Under the pieces are notes generated by a model. The model was given only the letters and a program-made list of their open reading frames with translations. It did no database searches and was not told the origin of the DNA. A program made the translations under genes and the position numbers. From Oscillospiraceae bacterium (GTDB lineage: Bacteria; Bacillota; Clostridia; Oscillospirales; Acutalibacteraceae), in NCBI GenBank assembly GCA_012520505.1, contig JAAYOC010000017.1, positions 1-64,000 on the forward strand: DNA of 64,000 nucleotides, read 5' to 3'. Below are positions 62,586 to 64,000 of the stretch, one piece after another; the stretch's first letter is position 1; each line of letters opens with the position of its first letter.

Positions 62586-64000
62586 TTATTTGAGCTGTAA
62601 TGCTACATCGTATGCGGTCTGTGTTGCCTGAGCAATACGTCCGTATTTTTCAGCATCTCCAACTTTGAAATATCTTGGAGTGATAGTTTTAATCTTATCG
62701 TCAATTTTATTCGGTTCAACACCCACTGCCAAAACAACATTATCACAAGGATATGTAGTAGTTATCTTAAATTTATCAAGAAGTTCAACTGTAACAGATC
62801 CTTCGTTGATTTGTTGAAGTTTTGCCGAAGTAATAAATTTTGCATGAGCAGCTTCAAGTTCCGGGACAACAGCATCAACATTTTGTTTCCAAGTATTTGG
62901 TGCTATTGTATCAGCCATTTCTATTACCATAATCTGGTTGCCTTGCTGTGCCAAATAATTAGCAGTCTCAAGGCCTGACATTCCTGAACCTACAACAGCA
63001 ACTTTTTTTCCGGTAAGTTTTACACTTCCATCAAGAATCTCAGTGGATGTGCAAACATTAGGAAGATTATATCCTGGGATATGTGGCCAAATTGCATGTC
63101 CACCCGATGCATCAATGATAGCATAAGGGTCAAGCTCTTTAAGGTTTTCGTATGTAGCAACAGTATTGAAACGAATTTCTGCACCAGCTTTTTTCGCTTG
63201 ATGTTCAAGATCTTCACATGCCCAACCAAGTTTTTCCTTCTTTGGAGGTGTAGCAGCAAGAATAAGCTGTCCACCAACTTTGTCGTTTTTCTCAAAAACA
63301 ACAACTTTAAAGTCTCTCTCAGCAAGAACCTTTGCAGCCATAAGACCAGCCGGACCTGCACCAACAACAGCAACAACTTTTCCACCGCCATCCTTAGGTG
63401 GATTAAGCGGATATTCAAGTTCATGACAAGTACGTGGATTAAGAGCACATGTAAGAGGGTTATTTGTCATAGCACCAGCCATCATAGACTCAATACACCA
63501 GAGACAAGAAATGCATCTTGTAATATCTTCAGGTCTTCCTTCTTCTGCCTTTTGTGCCCAATAAGGATCTGCAAGAAGAGGACGACCAAGTCCGATAATG
63601 TCTTGTGTTCCCTCTTGAAGTTGAGCTTCTGCCTGTGCCGGAGTTTTGATATGGTTAGCAGCAATAACAGGGATACTAACTACTTTTTTAACAGCAGCGG
63701 CATTACCTTTTCTCCAACCAAGTTCATAACATGTAGGCTCAAGCCATGAATTCATAGTATCATATGTACCACTTGAAATATCAAGAGCATCTATTCCATA
63801 ACTTTCAAGCTTCTTAGCAATTTCAACACCCTCTTCTAAGTGAAGACCAACATTTTCATAGCCATAAAGTCTGTAATATTCATCAACAGTAAGTCTGACA
63901 GTAATAGGAAAATCAGGACCACATTCTCTTCTAACACCTTCTATAATATTTCTCAAAAAGCGTAAACGATTGTCTAATGGTCCACCGTATTCATCAGTTC
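62586..64000 (-). CDS. NADH:flavin oxidoreductase/2-enoate reductase family (5' end outside window)
   Basis: A three-part Fe-S flavoenzyme cut by the right edge. The frame is open to base 64000, where YGGPLDNRLRF, the Old-Yellow-Enzyme signature, is readable, so the listed M at 63956 (a TTG) is internal. Visible parts: the rest of the TIM barrel (GLGRPLLADPYW), the [4Fe-4S] site CISCLWC with a later LTCALNP, then FAD (VVAVVGAGPAGLMAAKVL) and NAD (VAVVGSGMSGLETANYL) domains. This is the layout of 2,4-dienoyl-CoA, enoate and cinnamate reductases. Substrate cannot be read from what is present. Confidence 0.92.
   Translation of the reverse strand, partial: TDEYGGPLDNRLRFLRNIIEGVRRECGPDFPITVRLTVDEYYRLYGYENVGLHLEEGVEIAKKLESYGIDALDISSGTYDTMNSWLEPTCYELGWRKGNAAAVKKVVSIPVIAANHIKTPAQAEAQLQEGTQDIIGLGRPLLADPYWAQKAEEGRPEDITRCISCLWCIESMMAGAMTNNPLTCALNPRTCHELEYPLNPPKDGGGKVVAVVGAGPAGLMAAKVLAERDFKVVVFEKNDKVGGQLILAATPPKKEKLGWACEDLEHQAKKAGAEIRFNTVATYENLKELDPYAIIDASGGHAIWPHIPGYNLPNVCTSTEILDGSVKLTGKKVAVVGSGMSGLETANYLAQQGNQIMVIEMADTIAPNTWKQNVDAVVPELEAAHAKFITSAKLQQINEGSVTVELLDKFKITTTYPCDNVVLAVGVEPNKIDDKIKTITPRYFKVGDAEKYGRIAQATQTAYDVALQLK

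Noticed and set aside
63957-64000. Start of the right-edge flavoenzyme at 63956
   Set aside because: The frame continues to the window edge and encodes the YGGPLDNRLRF family signature, so the gene is cut by the window, not started at the internal TTG.

Overview
The window is AT-rich and reads as the chromosome of a strictly anaerobic, low-GC Gram-positive bacterium of the Clostridia type. The support is a glycyl radical enzyme with its activase, rubrerythrin, a ferredoxin-thioredoxin-reductase-like protein, SufC with a short SufB, Rnf-type membrane proteins, DnaD/DnaI-type replication proteins, meso-diaminopimelate dehydrogenase and a class B sortase. Strong Shine-Dalgarno sites (GGAGG) precede most genes. 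I see no transposase, integrase, prophage gene, rRNA or CRISPR array. Most genes lie on the minus strand in compact operons with 1-4 base overlaps. I do not name a species.

Layout. 0.3-5.3 kb: GntR regulator, glycyl radical enzyme (arylacetate decarboxylase-like, no small subunit), activase and an FMN split-barrel protein. 5.7-7.3 kb: membrane protein with xxxLxxG heptad repeats. 7.4-9.4 kb: redox cluster of rubrerythrin, a Crp/Fnr-type regulator, thioredoxin and an FTR-like protein, with matching GTGA-N5-TCAC palindromes. 9.4-14 kb: murI, murD, degV, asnS. 14.2-19 kb: tex, ABC exporter pair and luxS overlapping in one operon. 19-21 kb: helicase loader and DnaD-like protein. 21.4-26.2 kb: cupin, Nudix, ddh, heavy-metal ATPase, DUF554. 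26.4-30.9 kb: acyltransferase, SufB/SufC, TadA, CPBP protease, tRNA-Arg(CCT). 31-34.2 kb: DUF3048 lipoprotein, anchored unknown protein, rsmA.

34.3-42.4 kb appears to be one minus-strand transcript: cysteine desulfurase, ThiI, PncC/CinA-C, a very Lys-rich membrane protein, a class B sortase with about 585 residues before its membrane segment, and a membrane-tailed protein that looks like a catalytically dead CinA. The Lys-rich protein and the sortase share an EIIRK-plus-membrane-helix segment. 42.5-46.5 kb: rpe followed by rnfD, rnfE and rnfA only. Three of the four cysteines expected to bind the membrane [2Fe-2S] cluster are replaced, and RnfD and RnfE carry long charged tails. I consider this reduced Rnf-like module and the sortase/Lys-rich/CinA-like group the best candidates for something undescribed.

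46.6-50.8 kb: a 43-residue membrane protein, AI-2E-type transporter, hom and aspartate kinase. 50.8-57.3 kb: complete pstSCAB-phoU-phoB-phoR operon with a probable Pho box and an attenuator-like hairpin after pstS. 57.4-61.2 kb: flavodoxin, argS, DUF1934 protein, ddl. 61.4-64 kb: an unrecognised protein and an Old-Yellow-Enzyme-type Fe-S flavoenzyme that runs off the right edge.
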